DNA of 64,000 nucleotides, taken from Clostridia bacterium. Lineage in GTDB: Bacteria > Bacillota > Clostridia > Oscillospirales > Acutalibacteraceae. The translations under genes were made by a program, and so were the position numbers. The notes below the pieces were generated by a model. The model saw only the letters and a list, made by a program, of their open reading frames with translations. It searched no databases and was not told the origin of the DNA. Shown here piece by piece: positions 25,734 to 35,126 of this stretch. Position 1 is the stretch's first letter, and the number at the start of each line of letters is the position of its first letter. Location: positions 111,142-175,141 of the forward strand of contig JAFTYU010000042.1 of NCBI GenBank assembly GCA_017461235.1, given 5' to 3'.

Positions 25734-27236
25734 TTATTCTTCAATTTCAACTCCGCGCTCTTTACGGAGAACTGCAAGCTCTGTAAATACTTTTTCTTTC
25801 TTTTTGCCTGTAAGGTCATAGAAGAACAAGGGAATTGCACAAAGAAGAAGGCTGAGACCGGGAACGATTGTTACAAGTGAGAACATACCGAAATTCTGCA
25901 ACGCATCAAGATTCATTGCAACATCAACAATGCTTTCAGCCTTGCTGTTAAGTGTAGCAACGTCAAGGTCAATAATCATATACATACCGATAATCATAAC
26001 CGTTGCAAAAGCATTACCGATTTTGTTGACGAATGACTGACAAGCAGAGCCGAGACCCGTATTTCTGAAGCCTGTTTTCCATTCCATAAAGTCAAGACAG
26101 TCGCAAACCATAGCGAATGAAACGTTGTTGATAACGCCAAGAGGAATGCTTGAAATAAGCATAAAGGGAATACAAAGAAGAAGATTCTTTGTGGTCCAAC
26201 CAACAACAATTGTGACACAGGATGCTACAAAGCCGCCGAGACAGGAAACTATCATAATGTGCTTGTATTCAAATTTTTTGTAAAGCTTCGGAAGGAAAAG
26301 CATAGCGCCGAACATACCCACAGCGGCGCATATCTGAATAACAAGAGCAACAGTGGAAATATTGGAGTTGTATTCTGCAAGTGTTTCAGGTTTTTTACCT
26401 ACATAAAGTCCGGAGTAACGAGCTACGTGGGGAGCCGCTGCCTGAAGCATATATCTGCCGAAAGAAAGCATACCCGAAAGAACAACGAGCATAAGGGGTT
26501 TACACGTGAATATTCTCTTAAGCATTCCGGATTCGCCGGGAGCTTTTTTCTGAGCATCGGGAATCTGGATTCTCTCTTTTGTTTTAAATGTTGCGAGAGT
26601 AAATAACGGCATTCCTATTAAGGACATTGAAATTGCCATGACGGCATATTTAACAACATCGGCATTTGCCATGCCTGCAACAAAGTAGCCCACAATAATG
26701 GGAAGTGCTACTGTAACTGCTGAACCGATACCGCCCACAGTTTTGCCGTAAGAAATGATGTTACCGCGCTCTTTGGGGTTAGGGGTCATAACGTTTGGCA
26801 TACTCCAGAAAGGAACGTCACTTGCTGTATAAATCATACCCCATGCCACATAAACAACCGCAACAAATACATAGAGCCATATTGACTTGTTTTGTGTATC
26901 AAAGCCCGGGTTTACAAACATCAAAATGGTAAGAGCCGCAATAGGTATAGCGGTTATCAGGGGATAGGGACGCATTCTGCCGAATTTGGTTGAACGCCTG
27001 TCAACAATCATACCCATCATAGGGTCGTTGATAGCATCCCACACACGGGCAAGAAGCATAAGCATAATAACGAACATTGCATTGAGAGAGAGAACGTTCA
27101 TATAATAGTCAGTTATGTAGCTTGACATACAACTGTAAACAAGACCCTGACCCAATGCAGCAATAGCATAAGCGCGGACTTCTTTTTTAGGGACGAATTT
27201 TTTATCCGCCGATTTAACGGCATCTGTTTTAGCCAT
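25734..27236 (-). CDS. GPH-family MFS sugar transporter
   Basis: A 500-aa MelB-like symporter with 12 membrane segments. Diagnostic motifs are VWDAINDPMMGMIVDRRSTK with the conserved Asp pair of GPH proteins in the second span and loop, FGRMRPYPL, and DLTGKKKEKVF near the C-terminus. It lies downstream of a DUF2804 gene on the same strand, 95 bases away. Substrate is probably a glycoside or hexuronide, which cannot be specified. GGAGGTAACT precedes the start. Confidence 0.9.
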   Translation of the reverse strand: MAKTDAVKSADKKFVPKKEVRAYAIAALGQGLVYSCMSSYITDYYMNVLSLNAMFVIMLMLLARVWDAINDPMMGMIVDRRSTKFGRMRPYPLITAIPIAALTILMFVNPGFDTQNKSIWLYVFVAVVYVAWGMIYTASDVPFWSMPNVMTPNPKERGNIISYGKTVGGIGSAVTVALPIIVGYFVAGMANADVVKYAVMAISMSLIGMPLFTLATFKTKERIQIPDAQKKAPGESGMLKRIFTCKPLMLVVLSGMLSFGRYMLQAAAPHVARYSGLYVGKKPETLAEYNSNISTVALVIQICAAVGMFGAMLFLPKLYKKFEYKHIMIVSCLGGFVASCVTIVVGWTTKNLLLCIPFMLISSIPLGVINNVSFAMVCDCLDFMEWKTGFRNTGLGSACQSFVNKIGNAFATVMIIGMYMIIDLDVATLNSKAESIVDVAMNLDALQNFGMFSLVTIVPGLSLLLCAIPLFFYDLTGKKKEKVFTELAVLRKERGVEIEE

Positions 27237-27331
27237 AGTTACCTCCGATATATAAATAAAGATAAATAAAGATTAACACATTTAAAAATGTTTTTCAATT
27301 GATTTTAAAGATATGTATGTTACAGAGACTG

Positions 27332-28429
27332 TTACCATCTGTTTTCCACGTATTCGCAGAAAGAGAAAAGGTCGTTAATATCAATTTTTTTGCCGTCGTC
27401 AAGGATAACATTTCCGTTCCATACGCCGAAAACCTGATGGCAATTCATTCTGCCGACTTTAAAATCCACGTCTGTGTGGTTGTCCAAGGTCGGTGTCATT
27501 GTCATATTGAATCGGCCGTCTTCGGAAATGAATTTCCAAGGCTCAAGAAATCTGCCTTTAGGGAAGGATTCCACATCTACGGCACCGAATTTATGTACTT
27601 TTCCGTCATAAAAAATACAGGTTTCGGTTGCGTTGCTTTCATCGCCGATTGCCCAGGTTATTTCAAAACCCAGAAGATGCCTTTCACCATTTTCGTCGGT
27701 TATATATTTATTACCGCTGCCCCAATACCACACCATTTTATGAACAGTGTTGACTCTGCCCCAATCCATTGTACAGAAGGCAGACTCTTTTGAAAACTCA
27801 TAAACATAATCGCCGAAAACATATTTGCCTTCACAAGGCATACACATCTGTTTTGTGGTAAGGAAATATTTTGTTTTATCCTCTTTGAAGGGGAAAACAG
27901 TTGTAATATTTTCAAGACCTTCGGGAATTTCCATACGGACATTTACTTCAACGGGCTTTCCTTTGTAAGAGCCTTTATAAAATAGAGTTCTTTCTGTTTC
28001 TTTAGTGTCAAAATCGAATTCGGTTTTTCCTATTTTATCCTTAAAACGGTTAGGAATATCACCTTTTGCAGGGGGAATGTGTTTATTACTTCCAAGGAAG
28101 TATTGCATTGAATCACAAATTACTTCTCCTGTCTGAAGATTGACGAGCTTTGCACCGACGTATCCGCCAACGGTGATGTTTGCAAAGCTTATTAGCACCT
28201 GCATTTCATTGCCTACGTGAATGGTATAAAAATCCCATTCCTTTCGGCTCATTATACCCTTTTTAACGTGATCCCTGTTGTATTCAAAAACATTTTTTCT
28301 TGCCCAGCCTTTAGCCAGAAGCGTTCCGTCAGGAGCAAGCAAAGGGGTATTTTCGGTGTATTCGGTCTGTTTTGATTTTTCTGCCCAATCTTTAAAAGGT
28401 ACGTAGGTTCTTTTAATTTCATTACTCAT
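27332..28429 (-). CDS. DUF2804 domain protein
   Basis: A 365-aa soluble protein matching the DUF2804 family in layout, with TPLLAPDGTLLAKGWARKNV at the N-terminus, MCMPCEGKYVFGDYVYEF in the middle and the conserved MDWGRVNTVHKMVWYWGSG. The family probably has a lipocalin/AttH-like beta-barrel fold, and its substrate is unknown. It sits directly upstream of a GPH transporter on the same strand, so it may act on the imported compound. There is no signal peptide. Confidence 0.8.
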   Translation of the reverse strand: MSNEIKRTYVPFKDWAEKSKQTEYTENTPLLAPDGTLLAKGWARKNVFEYNRDHVKKGIMSRKEWDFYTIHVGNEMQVLISFANITVGGYVGAKLVNLQTGEVICDSMQYFLGSNKHIPPAKGDIPNRFKDKIGKTEFDFDTKETERTLFYKGSYKGKPVEVNVRMEIPEGLENITTVFPFKEDKTKYFLTTKQMCMPCEGKYVFGDYVYEFSKESAFCTMDWGRVNTVHKMVWYWGSGNKYITDENGERHLLGFEITWAIGDESNATETCIFYDGKVHKFGAVDVESFPKGRFLEPWKFISEDGRFNMTMTPTLDNHTDVDFKVGRMNCHQVFGVWNGNVILDDGKKIDINDLFSFCEYVENRW

Positions 28430-28571
28430 TTTTATTCACCCGCACTTTCATTATCTTTTTCAATGTTAATTATATCAAGCATCAGGAACAAAAGCAATAA
28501 AAATTGAAAGGATTATGTTCGGCTTCACCGTGGGGCTCATACCCGATTATTTTATTTATACGGAAAAAACT

Positions 28572-28602
28572 ATGCAACTTAATGCCTGTAAAATGCAACT
28601 TA
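28572..28602 (+). promoter_or_regulatory. Direct-repeat operator, probable LytTR binding site
   Basis: ATGCAACTTA occurs at 28572-28581 and again at 28593-28602, a period of exactly 21 bp (two helical turns). On the other strand it reads TAAGTTGCAT, which fits the loose LytTR consensus with a central GTT. LytTR proteins such as AgrA bind two 9-10-bp direct repeats with this period. A TATAAA at 28622-28627 could be the -10 element, with the second repeat at the -35 position. The operon downstream encodes a LytTR regulator, so autoregulation is likely. Confidence 0.65.
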
Positions 28603-28665
28603 CCTTCAAGTGTATTGTAAATATAAAAAGCATTTGCTAAAGTGAGATTACAGGAGGCGGTAAAT

Positions 28666-29556
28666 ATGAAATCTATTGAAATTAAAAACCTTACTAAAAA
28701 GTATGATGATTTTACTGCGGTGGATAATATTTCTTTTTCTGCTTCGCAAGGAGAGTTTATCGGATTTTTGGGAGTCAATGGTGCAGGTAAATCTACTACC
28801 ATAAATATAATGTCAACGTTGATGGCACCCACGGACGGGAATATTAAAATATGCGGATACGATTTTTCGCAGGATGCACACACAAGAAAAAGTATAGGTG
28901 TTGTTTATCAGGAAAATGTACTTGATGATTTATTGAGCGTTAAAGAAAATCTGGTTTGCAGAGGTGTTCTTCACGGCTTAACAAAGAAACAGGCACAGGA
29001 AAAAGCAAACGAATTATGCAAGACCTTTGGAATTGATGGCATACGTAAGAAAAAATACAAGTATCTCTCCGGCGGACAAAAAAGACGGTGTGAAATTGTT
29101 GCGGCTCTTATGCATACTCCGAAGATTCTTTTTCTTGATGAGCCGACCACAGGTCTTGATCCGGCGGCTCGTATTGAGGTTTGGAATACAGTAAAAATGA
29201 TGCGGGAAAAATCCAATATGACAGTTTTTCTTACAACTCATTATATGGAAGAAGCGGCAGAAGCAGATAAAATAATAATTATAGATAAAGGTCGATTGAT
29301 TGCACAGGGTACACCCTCAAGTCTTAAAGAAAAATATGCTTATGATTGTCTTAAGATTTACACAGAGGAAAGTATCGATGATATTTTGAAAAATACGGAA
29401 TACCAAAAACAAGGAAGACAAATAACAATCAAGTTAGAAAATACCAATGATGCAATCTGTATTCTGAATAAATTAAATAACAGGATTGAGAGCTTTGAAG
29501 TAATACAAGGTACTCTTGATGATGTTTTTATAAATGCTACGGGAGGTTTATTATGA
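28666..29556 (+). CDS. ABC exporter ATP-binding protein
   Basis: A 296-aa ABC ATPase with Walker A GVNGAGKST, signature YLSGGQKRR, Walker B ILFLDEPTTGLDP and switch His in LTTHYMEEAAEADK. The DrrA/NatA-like C-terminal extension (about 225-296) ends TLDDVFINATG, a standard ending of antibiotic and sodium exporter ATPases. The ATG at 28666 follows AGGAGGCGGTAAAT; the longer frame to 28642 has its start before the ribosome binding site. It overlaps the permease gene by four bases. Confidence 0.94.
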   Translation: MKSIEIKNLTKKYDDFTAVDNISFSASQGEFIGFLGVNGAGKSTTINIMSTLMAPTDGNIKICGYDFSQDAHTRKSIGVVYQENVLDDLLSVKENLVCRGVLHGLTKKQAQEKANELCKTFGIDGIRKKKYKYLSGGQKRRCEIVAALMHTPKILFLDEPTTGLDPAARIEVWNTVKMMREKSNMTVFLTTHYMEEAAEADKIIIIDKGRLIAQGTPSSLKEKYAYDCLKIYTEESIDDILKNTEYQKQGRQITIKLENTNDAICILNKLNNRIESFEVIQGTLDDVFINATGGLL

Positions 29557-30467
29557 TACAGTACACACAATTAGTAAAAAGAAATTTGTTGATGTACCTG
29601 AGAGACAAAGGCGTGGTCTTTTTCTCACTTCTTTCAATGCTTGTGGTTTTATGTCTTATGGTTTTCTTTTTAGGAGATATAAATATCGGCGTGTTAACGG
29701 ATGAGCTTTCTGCACTCCCGGGAAGAGATGCTGCCAAGGATGAAGTTGACGCATATCTGTTGATTTTAGCATGGACAATAGGCGGTATAATTCCTACCAA
29801 TTCGGTTATGGTTACGCTTTCATCATACTCAGCAATGATAAAAGATAAGAACAGCAGGCGCAGTGATGCAATATATACATCACCCGTTAATCGTACCACA
29901 ATAGCGTTATCTTACATAACCGCCACATGCCTTGCTTCTATCATTATTTGTATCCTTACACTTGCTTTTGCTGAGTTGTTTTTTGTAATTAAGGGTGGCA
30001 ATATGTTATCATTGGTTTCTCATTTCAGCGTTATTTCTATGATAGTAATTAATTCTTTTTCATATTCCGCTATAATGTATTTGTTCGCCACACTTGTAAA
30101 AACAGAGAGTGCATGGAGCGGATTCGGTACCGTTATCGGAGCATTAGTCGGATTTTTCGGCGGTAATTATATGCCGATAGGTCAACTTGCGGAGCCACTT
30201 CAGAAAATTGTTAAATGTACCCCTATAATATACAGTACCGTGATGTTCAGAAATGTAATATGCAAAGATACTTTTGATGCGTTGTTCAACGGTGTGCCTA
30301 AAGAAATATCAGAGATTTACGGTAATACTATGGGGATAAGCATAACATTATTTGAGCACAATATTTCACCGATTATTTGTTGTGTTATTTCCGTTGTAAC
30401 CGGTTGTGTGTGTCTTGCATCGGGTATGTTAGTTTTAAAAATAAAGAGAAGGAAAGGTGCAAAATGA
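29553..30467 (+). CDS. ABC-2-type exporter permease
   Basis: A 304-aa permease with about six membrane segments and one long N-terminal extracellular loop (about 45-80) between the first two spans, as in the DrrB/NatB group. It overlaps both its ATPase partner and the following LytTR gene by four bases. The exported compound is not evident. Similar LytTR-linked exporters are involved in bacteriocin or antibiotic immunity in other Firmicutes. Confidence 0.88.
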   Translation: MIQYTQLVKRNLLMYLRDKGVVFFSLLSMLVVLCLMVFFLGDINIGVLTDELSALPGRDAAKDEVDAYLLILAWTIGGIIPTNSVMVTLSSYSAMIKDKNSRRSDAIYTSPVNRTTIALSYITATCLASIIICILTLAFAELFFVIKGGNMLSLVSHFSVISMIVINSFSYSAIMYLFATLVKTESAWSGFGTVIGALVGFFGGNYMPIGQLAEPLQKIVKCTPIIYSTVMFRNVICKDTFDALFNGVPKEISEIYGNTMGISITLFEHNISPIICCVISVVTGCVCLASGMLVLKIKRRKGAK

Positions 30468-30901
30468 AAATTACTATTGAAACACCAAAACCAAACGAAG
30501 AAGACGAAATAATCGTGAGATGCCATACATTGGATGAGGATGTAATGTGTTTAATCTGCAGATTGAAGGATGAAAAAAGCAGTCTTACAGCGTATCAGGA
30601 TAGAGATATCGTAAAGCTTTCGCCAAAAGATATCTATTATTTTGAAGCTGTAGATAATAAGGTGTTTGCCTGCTGTGAAAAAAAGGTGTATGAAATCAAA
30701 TTAAAATTATATGAAATAGAAGAAGGTTTTTCAAACCGGGATTTTATAAGAATATCAAAATCGATAATAGTCAATTTAAATAAAATTAAATCCGTTTCTC
30801 CTATGTTTAACGGGAGATTTGAGGCAAAGCTTCAGAATGACGAGAAAATTATTATTTCAAGGCAGTATGTACCTGTTTTGAAAAAAGCATTAGGAATATA
30901 A
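30464..30901 (+). CDS. LytTR-family transcriptional regulator
   Basis: A 145-aa protein with a short N-terminal region and a LytTR DNA-binding domain at about 48-145, seen as DIYYFEAVDNKVFACCEKKV, then FIRISKSIIVNLNKIKSVSP, FEAKLQNDEKIIISRQYVP. It has no receiver domain. LytTR plus a DUF3021 membrane protein is a known pair (LytTR regulatory systems such as BrsRM/HdrRM), where the membrane partner restrains the regulator. The start overlaps the permease stop as ATGA. A 21-bp-period repeat upstream of the operon is its probable site. Confidence 0.92.
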   Translation: MKITIETPKPNEEDEIIVRCHTLDEDVMCLICRLKDEKSSLTAYQDRDIVKLSPKDIYYFEAVDNKVFACCEKKVYEIKLKLYEIEEGFSNRDFIRISKSIIVNLNKIKSVSPMFNGRFEAKLQNDEKIIISRQYVPVLKKALGI

Positions 30902-30914
30902 GGGGGGAAAAGCA

Positions 30915-31337
30915 ATGAAATTTTTTACTGAATTTCTTAAAATGTTTACATATATTACAACCGGTACTGCAATTGCGTTTGCAGTATATACATTGATAGT
31001 GGGGTATGATATGGTGGCAGTTTATACGGTTGCTGAAATTCCCCTTGTAGGAATAATTATGTCGCTTGTCACAACCGCAACGATTCAACGGGAGTATTCA
31101 ACGAACAAGGGACAGATTTTAGCATTTGTCGCACATTATATTTTTGTGAGCATTTCAATGGTTGGGTTAGGTATTCTTTTTGAATGGGTAAGGCCCGTTC
31201 CCGTGGAAATTATTTTAATGCTCGGTTGTGTGGCTTTTGTATATGGTTTTTCGTTTGTAATGTTTTTCGTGTCAATGAAAAGAGAGGCGGCAAAAATAAA
31301 TAAGGCTTTAAAAGACAGGTCGGATTCTTATAATTAA
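30915..31337 (+). CDS. DUF3021 membrane protein, probable LytTR partner
   Basis: A 140-aa protein with four membrane segments and short charged termini, matching DUF3021 in length and topology. It starts 13 bases after the LytTR gene behind AAGGGGGGAAA. In LytTR regulatory systems this type of protein binds and inhibits the regulator until a signal appears. Its role here is inferred from that precedent. Confidence 0.85.
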   Translation: MKFFTEFLKMFTYITTGTAIAFAVYTLIVGYDMVAVYTVAEIPLVGIIMSLVTTATIQREYSTNKGQILAFVAHYIFVSISMVGLGILFEWVRPVPVEIILMLGCVAFVYGFSFVMFFVSMKREAAKINKALKDRSDSYN

Positions 31338-31447
31338 TCTCTGAGAAAGTTTTTTAAAAAAATAAAAATATTTACTTTTTACCTAACATTTCCCTTTTCT
31401 CGCAGACTATACAGGTGAAAGCATTACGTAATCGCTTGGAGGACTTT

Positions 31448-33073
31448 ATGAAAAAACAGGATTTGCTGAAATATTTTGACGAAACATTGATGGAAAAGCT
31501 GTATGGCTTCTGTTACGGGAGAACCGGCGACAGCTATGAAGCGCAGGAGCTTTGTTCGGATATCATATTTGCGTTAGTTAAAGCTGCCAATAGTGATGGT
31601 GAAATTATCGACTTATATTCGTATGTATGGCGGGTTGCACATAATGTCTATGCGGATTTTTCAAAGAGCAGAAGACAACGTACAGACAATTTTTTTGAAG
31701 GAGACCCGGAAGATGTATTTCATTTTATAGCCGATAAATACAGCGAAGAAGACAGCGATGAATTGCTGGAGAAAGTGTACAGGCGCATTGCTTTTCTTAC
31801 CAAAGCCTATCGTGAAGTGATGATTATGTTTTACCTTGATGGTTTATCTGTGGCTGAAATCGCAAAAAAACAAAATACGAGCGAAACTGCAGTTCGTCAA
31901 AGATTATTTTCAGCCAGAGAAAAATTAAGAAATGAGGTAAATGAAATGTCAGATATAAACAACAGACCACTTGCCCTGGATGAGATAGAGTATGTTATAT
32001 GGGGAATGGGTGATTTAAAGGGCGGAGACCCACGCAGCGTGTGTACACGTATGTTTTCAAAACATGTTTTATGGCTTTGTCATAAAAAAGCTATGAGTGC
32101 CGGAGAAATTGCAGAAAAATTGAATGTTCCTACGGTTTATGTTGAAGAAGAGCTTGAAATATTAACCAAAGGCGCAAACGAAGAATACGGTCTTCTTCGC
32201 AGAACCGATAACGGAAGATACGCAATCAACTTTATTTTGTTGGATGAGCACGCTGTGAATAAGGCGCAGGATTTGTATCTTGAACAATTACCACGGATAT
32301 GCAATATAATTTCACAGTTTATTGAAGAACATAAACAGGCTTATTCGGCTTTGCCGTATCTTAATAAAAAGACGGATATTAATTTAATTTTGTGGCAACA
32401 GATATACTTTATAACCAAGACGTTTACCGAAAATGTAGAAAAGGTTTTATATGAAAAGTATTTTGAAAAAACAGAGAAAATTGAGCGTCCTTTCAGTGTG
32501 TATGGTTTTGTTGATAATAAGAAAAATTACGGCGGCGGCTGGGATTCTGTAACTGCGGAAAATGTTTGCGGCTTTTCAAAGGTACGACTGGACAATATTT
32601 ATATAAGCAGAATTAAACAACATTTTGATTGTGGTCTTAATATTTCAAAGGCATCGCCGATTCAGCTTGCTCTGAGAGCAATCGACGGATTGAAAATAAG
32701 CACTCTCTCGGAACGGGAAAAAGAGCATGCCGCAAAAGCAATTGAAAGCGGTTATCTGTACAAGGAGAACGATACTCTTTATACGAAGGTTCTTGTAACG
32801 TCAACGGAAGACAATAAAAATCTTTTTGATATCAGCAAGGGATTGAATGCAGAAGACTTTGCGGATGAAGCACAGATTATCGCAGAAAAGCTTGCAAAGC
32901 TGATAAAAAAGAACGTGCCATATTACTTGCTCGACGAATGGCGTTTTGTAAATCATCTTGCGAGTCTTCCCGTTCTTGATTCGGTTGTTGAAGTTCTTAT
33001 TGAAAAAGGTACACTTATTCCACCCGAGGACGGAATAGGGGCAGAAGGCTGTTGGTTGAGTGTTTCAAAATAA
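31448..33073 (+). CDS. ECF-type sigma factor with large C-terminal domain (paralogue 1)
   Basis: This 541-aa protein begins with a sigma-70 region 2 (about 5-75, with AQELCSDIIFALVKA and YVWRVAHNVYADFSK) and region 4 (about 115-160, with YREVMIMFYLDGLSVAEIAK). From about 165 there is a long extension. It includes a winged-helix-like segment KKAMSAGEIAEKLNVPTVYV (about 218-237) and about 300 residues not recognised. Ordinary ECF factors are about 180 aa. The ATG at 31448 follows TTGGAGGA; the frame to 31415 has its start before the ribosome binding site. No anti-sigma gene is near, so the extension may control activity. Confidence 0.8.
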   Translation: MKKQDLLKYFDETLMEKLYGFCYGRTGDSYEAQELCSDIIFALVKAANSDGEIIDLYSYVWRVAHNVYADFSKSRRQRTDNFFEGDPEDVFHFIADKYSEEDSDELLEKVYRRIAFLTKAYREVMIMFYLDGLSVAEIAKKQNTSETAVRQRLFSAREKLRNEVNEMSDINNRPLALDEIEYVIWGMGDLKGGDPRSVCTRMFSKHVLWLCHKKAMSAGEIAEKLNVPTVYVEEELEILTKGANEEYGLLRRTDNGRYAINFILLDEHAVNKAQDLYLEQLPRICNIISQFIEEHKQAYSALPYLNKKTDINLILWQQIYFITKTFTENVEKVLYEKYFEKTEKIERPFSVYGFVDNKKNYGGGWDSVTAENVCGFSKVRLDNIYISRIKQHFDCGLNISKASPIQLALRAIDGLKISTLSEREKEHAAKAIESGYLYKENDTLYTKVLVTSTEDNKNLFDISKGLNAEDFADEAQIIAEKLAKLIKKNVPYYLLDEWRFVNHLASLPVLDSVVEVLIEKGTLIPPEDGIGAEGCWLSVSK

Positions 33074-33163
33074 AAAATTTGAATTTTTTTAAAAATACGA
33101 TTAACCAATGTAAAGTTAATGGTACTATATGTATGAAAGCTTTCAAAAAGGTACGGTAAAAAT

Positions 33164-34729
33164 ATGAAAAGAGAAACAGCTGCTCGGTTGCTTAATGAAA
33201 ATTTGCAAAACATTTTCGCGTTCAGTGTATCGAATTTGTTTGATAAGCAGGATGCAGAGGATTTGACCAATGATATTATAGTTGCGGTGCTGTCTTCCGT
33301 GGAAAGACTTGAATCCGATGATGCTTTTTATGGTTTTATGTGGAAAATAGCAGAAAACACATTGAAAAAGCGCATAAGGAAAAAGAACAGGCACGGCGAA
33401 AGGTATAGTTGCGATTTTTATGGTGTGAATTGGGGAACACCCGAGAATAGCATAATTGAAAATGAGGATGTAATGATACTTCGCAGAGAGCTATCCCTTT
33501 TATCAAAACAATATCGTGAAGTGACTGTACAATATTATATAAAAAATAAAACCGTACGTGAAATTTCTGAAGAGCTGAAAATCAGTGAAGAAATGGTTAA
33601 ATACTATCTTTTCAAGACAAGAAAAATTTTGAAAGAGGGCATACAGATGCAAAGGAATTTAGGCGAAAAAAGCTACAATCCCGGAACATTCGGTGTTGAT
33701 TTCTGGGGCGCAGGAAATAATGGTTACGTATGGCGAACATTTGAGAGAAAGCTTCCCGGAAATATTGTGTTGGCGGCATATGAAAAGCCAATGACTTTAT
33801 GGGAGTTATCCTTGGAATTAGGCGTTTCGGCAGTTTATCTTGAAGATGAGCTTGATATACTTCTTGATTACAATTTCATAAAAGAAGTCGGTGAAAAGTA
33901 TCAGACAAATTTTATAATCTTTAAAGAGGATTATGAGAATGAGTTCCGAAAAAATGTGCTGTCAAAACTCTCTTGCTCCGGCATTGTAAAGAATATTACG
34001 GAAACTATCGAAAAGCTTTTCGGAAAATACAGAAGGAAAAACCTTGGTGTAGAGCTTGATGATAATAAACTGAAATGGTTTATTGCAAACTACATACTTT
34101 TCGGTTATCTGGAGAAATCCGAAGAAGGGTTGTTGTGGGACATAGGTTCATATCCCAGGCTCAGCGAAGATGCCGTAGGATATGTTTTCGGACACGATAA
34201 TAATTACACATACGGCTATTTTAACGGTACGTATGATTGGAAAAGCTCCAAAAATCCCGCTCATTACAGAGTTATAAATTATAACATAATAGAAAATTGT
34301 CAGTTATGGCGGACTAAAAATGGTTACTGCAACGAGATTATTTGTGAGGCAATTCTCGGCAAAGATGTTTCAGCAGATGAAGAGAATCTGGCTTTTTTAA
34401 TAGAAAACGGTGCAGTTTCAATTTCCGACGGAAAAATGAAAGCTGAATTTCCCGTTATTACAAAAAAAGATAAGGAACAGATGGATGCAGATTTTGCCGA
34501 TACAATTAAAGCTATAGAGAATTACGCTACAGAGCTTTGTAAGGGTGCTGAAGCGATTTTGAAAAAGCATGTACCGCGTAATTTAGTGAATCAGTGTGAT
34601 GTTTTGTGCTATATACGTCACAAAACCGATGTTGCGGGAATTCTTATGGAGGAGCTTGTGAAAATAGGATATCTTACAGTACCTGAAGAAAAATGCAACC
34701 TCTGCTTTTATGGTATTAATTTAATGTAA
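33164..34729 (+). CDS. ECF-type sigma factor with large C-terminal domain (paralogue 2)
   Basis: A 521-aa paralogue of the preceding gene in the same layout. Region 2 is at the N-terminus (DAEDLTNDIIVAVLSSVERL, FMWKIAENTLKKRIRKK) and region 4 at about 110-160 (YREVTVQYYIKNKTVREISE). A winged-helix-like segment EKPMTLWELSLELGVSAVYL matches the one in paralogue 1. The C-terminal endings are also alignable (KKNVPYYLLDEW versus KKHVPRNLVNQC). Tandem duplication is indicated, with considerable divergence. Region 4 lies about where expected, so DNA binding is plausible. Confidence 0.8.
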   Translation: MKRETAARLLNENLQNIFAFSVSNLFDKQDAEDLTNDIIVAVLSSVERLESDDAFYGFMWKIAENTLKKRIRKKNRHGERYSCDFYGVNWGTPENSIIENEDVMILRRELSLLSKQYREVTVQYYIKNKTVREISEELKISEEMVKYYLFKTRKILKEGIQMQRNLGEKSYNPGTFGVDFWGAGNNGYVWRTFERKLPGNIVLAAYEKPMTLWELSLELGVSAVYLEDELDILLDYNFIKEVGEKYQTNFIIFKEDYENEFRKNVLSKLSCSGIVKNITETIEKLFGKYRRKNLGVELDDNKLKWFIANYILFGYLEKSEEGLLWDIGSYPRLSEDAVGYVFGHDNNYTYGYFNGTYDWKSSKNPAHYRVINYNIIENCQLWRTKNGYCNEIICEAILGKDVSADEENLAFLIENGAVSISDGKMKAEFPVITKKDKEQMDADFADTIKAIENYATELCKGAEAILKKHVPRNLVNQCDVLCYIRHKTDVAGILMEELVKIGYLTVPEEKCNLCFYGINLM

Positions 34730-34796
34730 AACAACACATAAATTGTACGGAAATATATTAGTGTGTACTCATAAAAATAAAAAGGAGAAAATATAT

Positions 34797-35090
34797 ATGT
34801 GCACTTCAGAAAAAGAAAATGATTTTAATAAAGAAGTTGTTAATTCAGCTCGCAAGCTGAAAATAAGAATTCAAAATCAAGGCACTGACGGTATGAATAT
34901 CAGTTTGCCCCTTCAGTTTGTAAAACAAATGGCAAAAATGGGTAACGGAATATCAGGTATTGTTGGTGGCGGTTCTCTCGACAGCGTTGAGTTAGATGAG
35001 ATTCTTGTTCTTGCTGAAAATGGTGTAACCGGAGAGATTCTTAACATTGTCACGGATGATGGCGGAACCATATCCATCAGCGTAGAATAA
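34797..35090 (+). CDS. Small SHOCT-like/YvlB-C-terminal-type protein
   Basis: A 97-aa soluble protein. The segment MNISLPLQFVKQMAKMGNG, followed by LDSVELDEILVLAENGVTGE and IVTDDGGTISISVE, matches the small domain seen at the C-terminus of YvlB/LiaX-type envelope-stress proteins. The ATG at 34797 follows AAAAGGAGAAA; the frame extending to 34743 is upstream of that site. It lies 68 bases after the sigma factor gene and may be part of its operon. In LiaX the equivalent region is linked to cell-envelope stress sensing, so a stress role is inferred. Confidence 0.75.
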   Translation: MCTSEKENDFNKEVVNSARKLKIRIQNQGTDGMNISLPLQFVKQMAKMGNGISGIVGGGSLDSVELDEILVLAENGVTGEILNIVTDDGGTISISVE

Positions 35091-35126
35091 ACGGCAGGAA
35101 CATAGAAGTTTTTAAGGAGACAGGGT

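Noticed and set aside
28482-28883. Minus-strand frame of 133 codons
   Set aside because: It runs antisense through the ABC ATPase start and the LytTR operator with no ribosome binding site.
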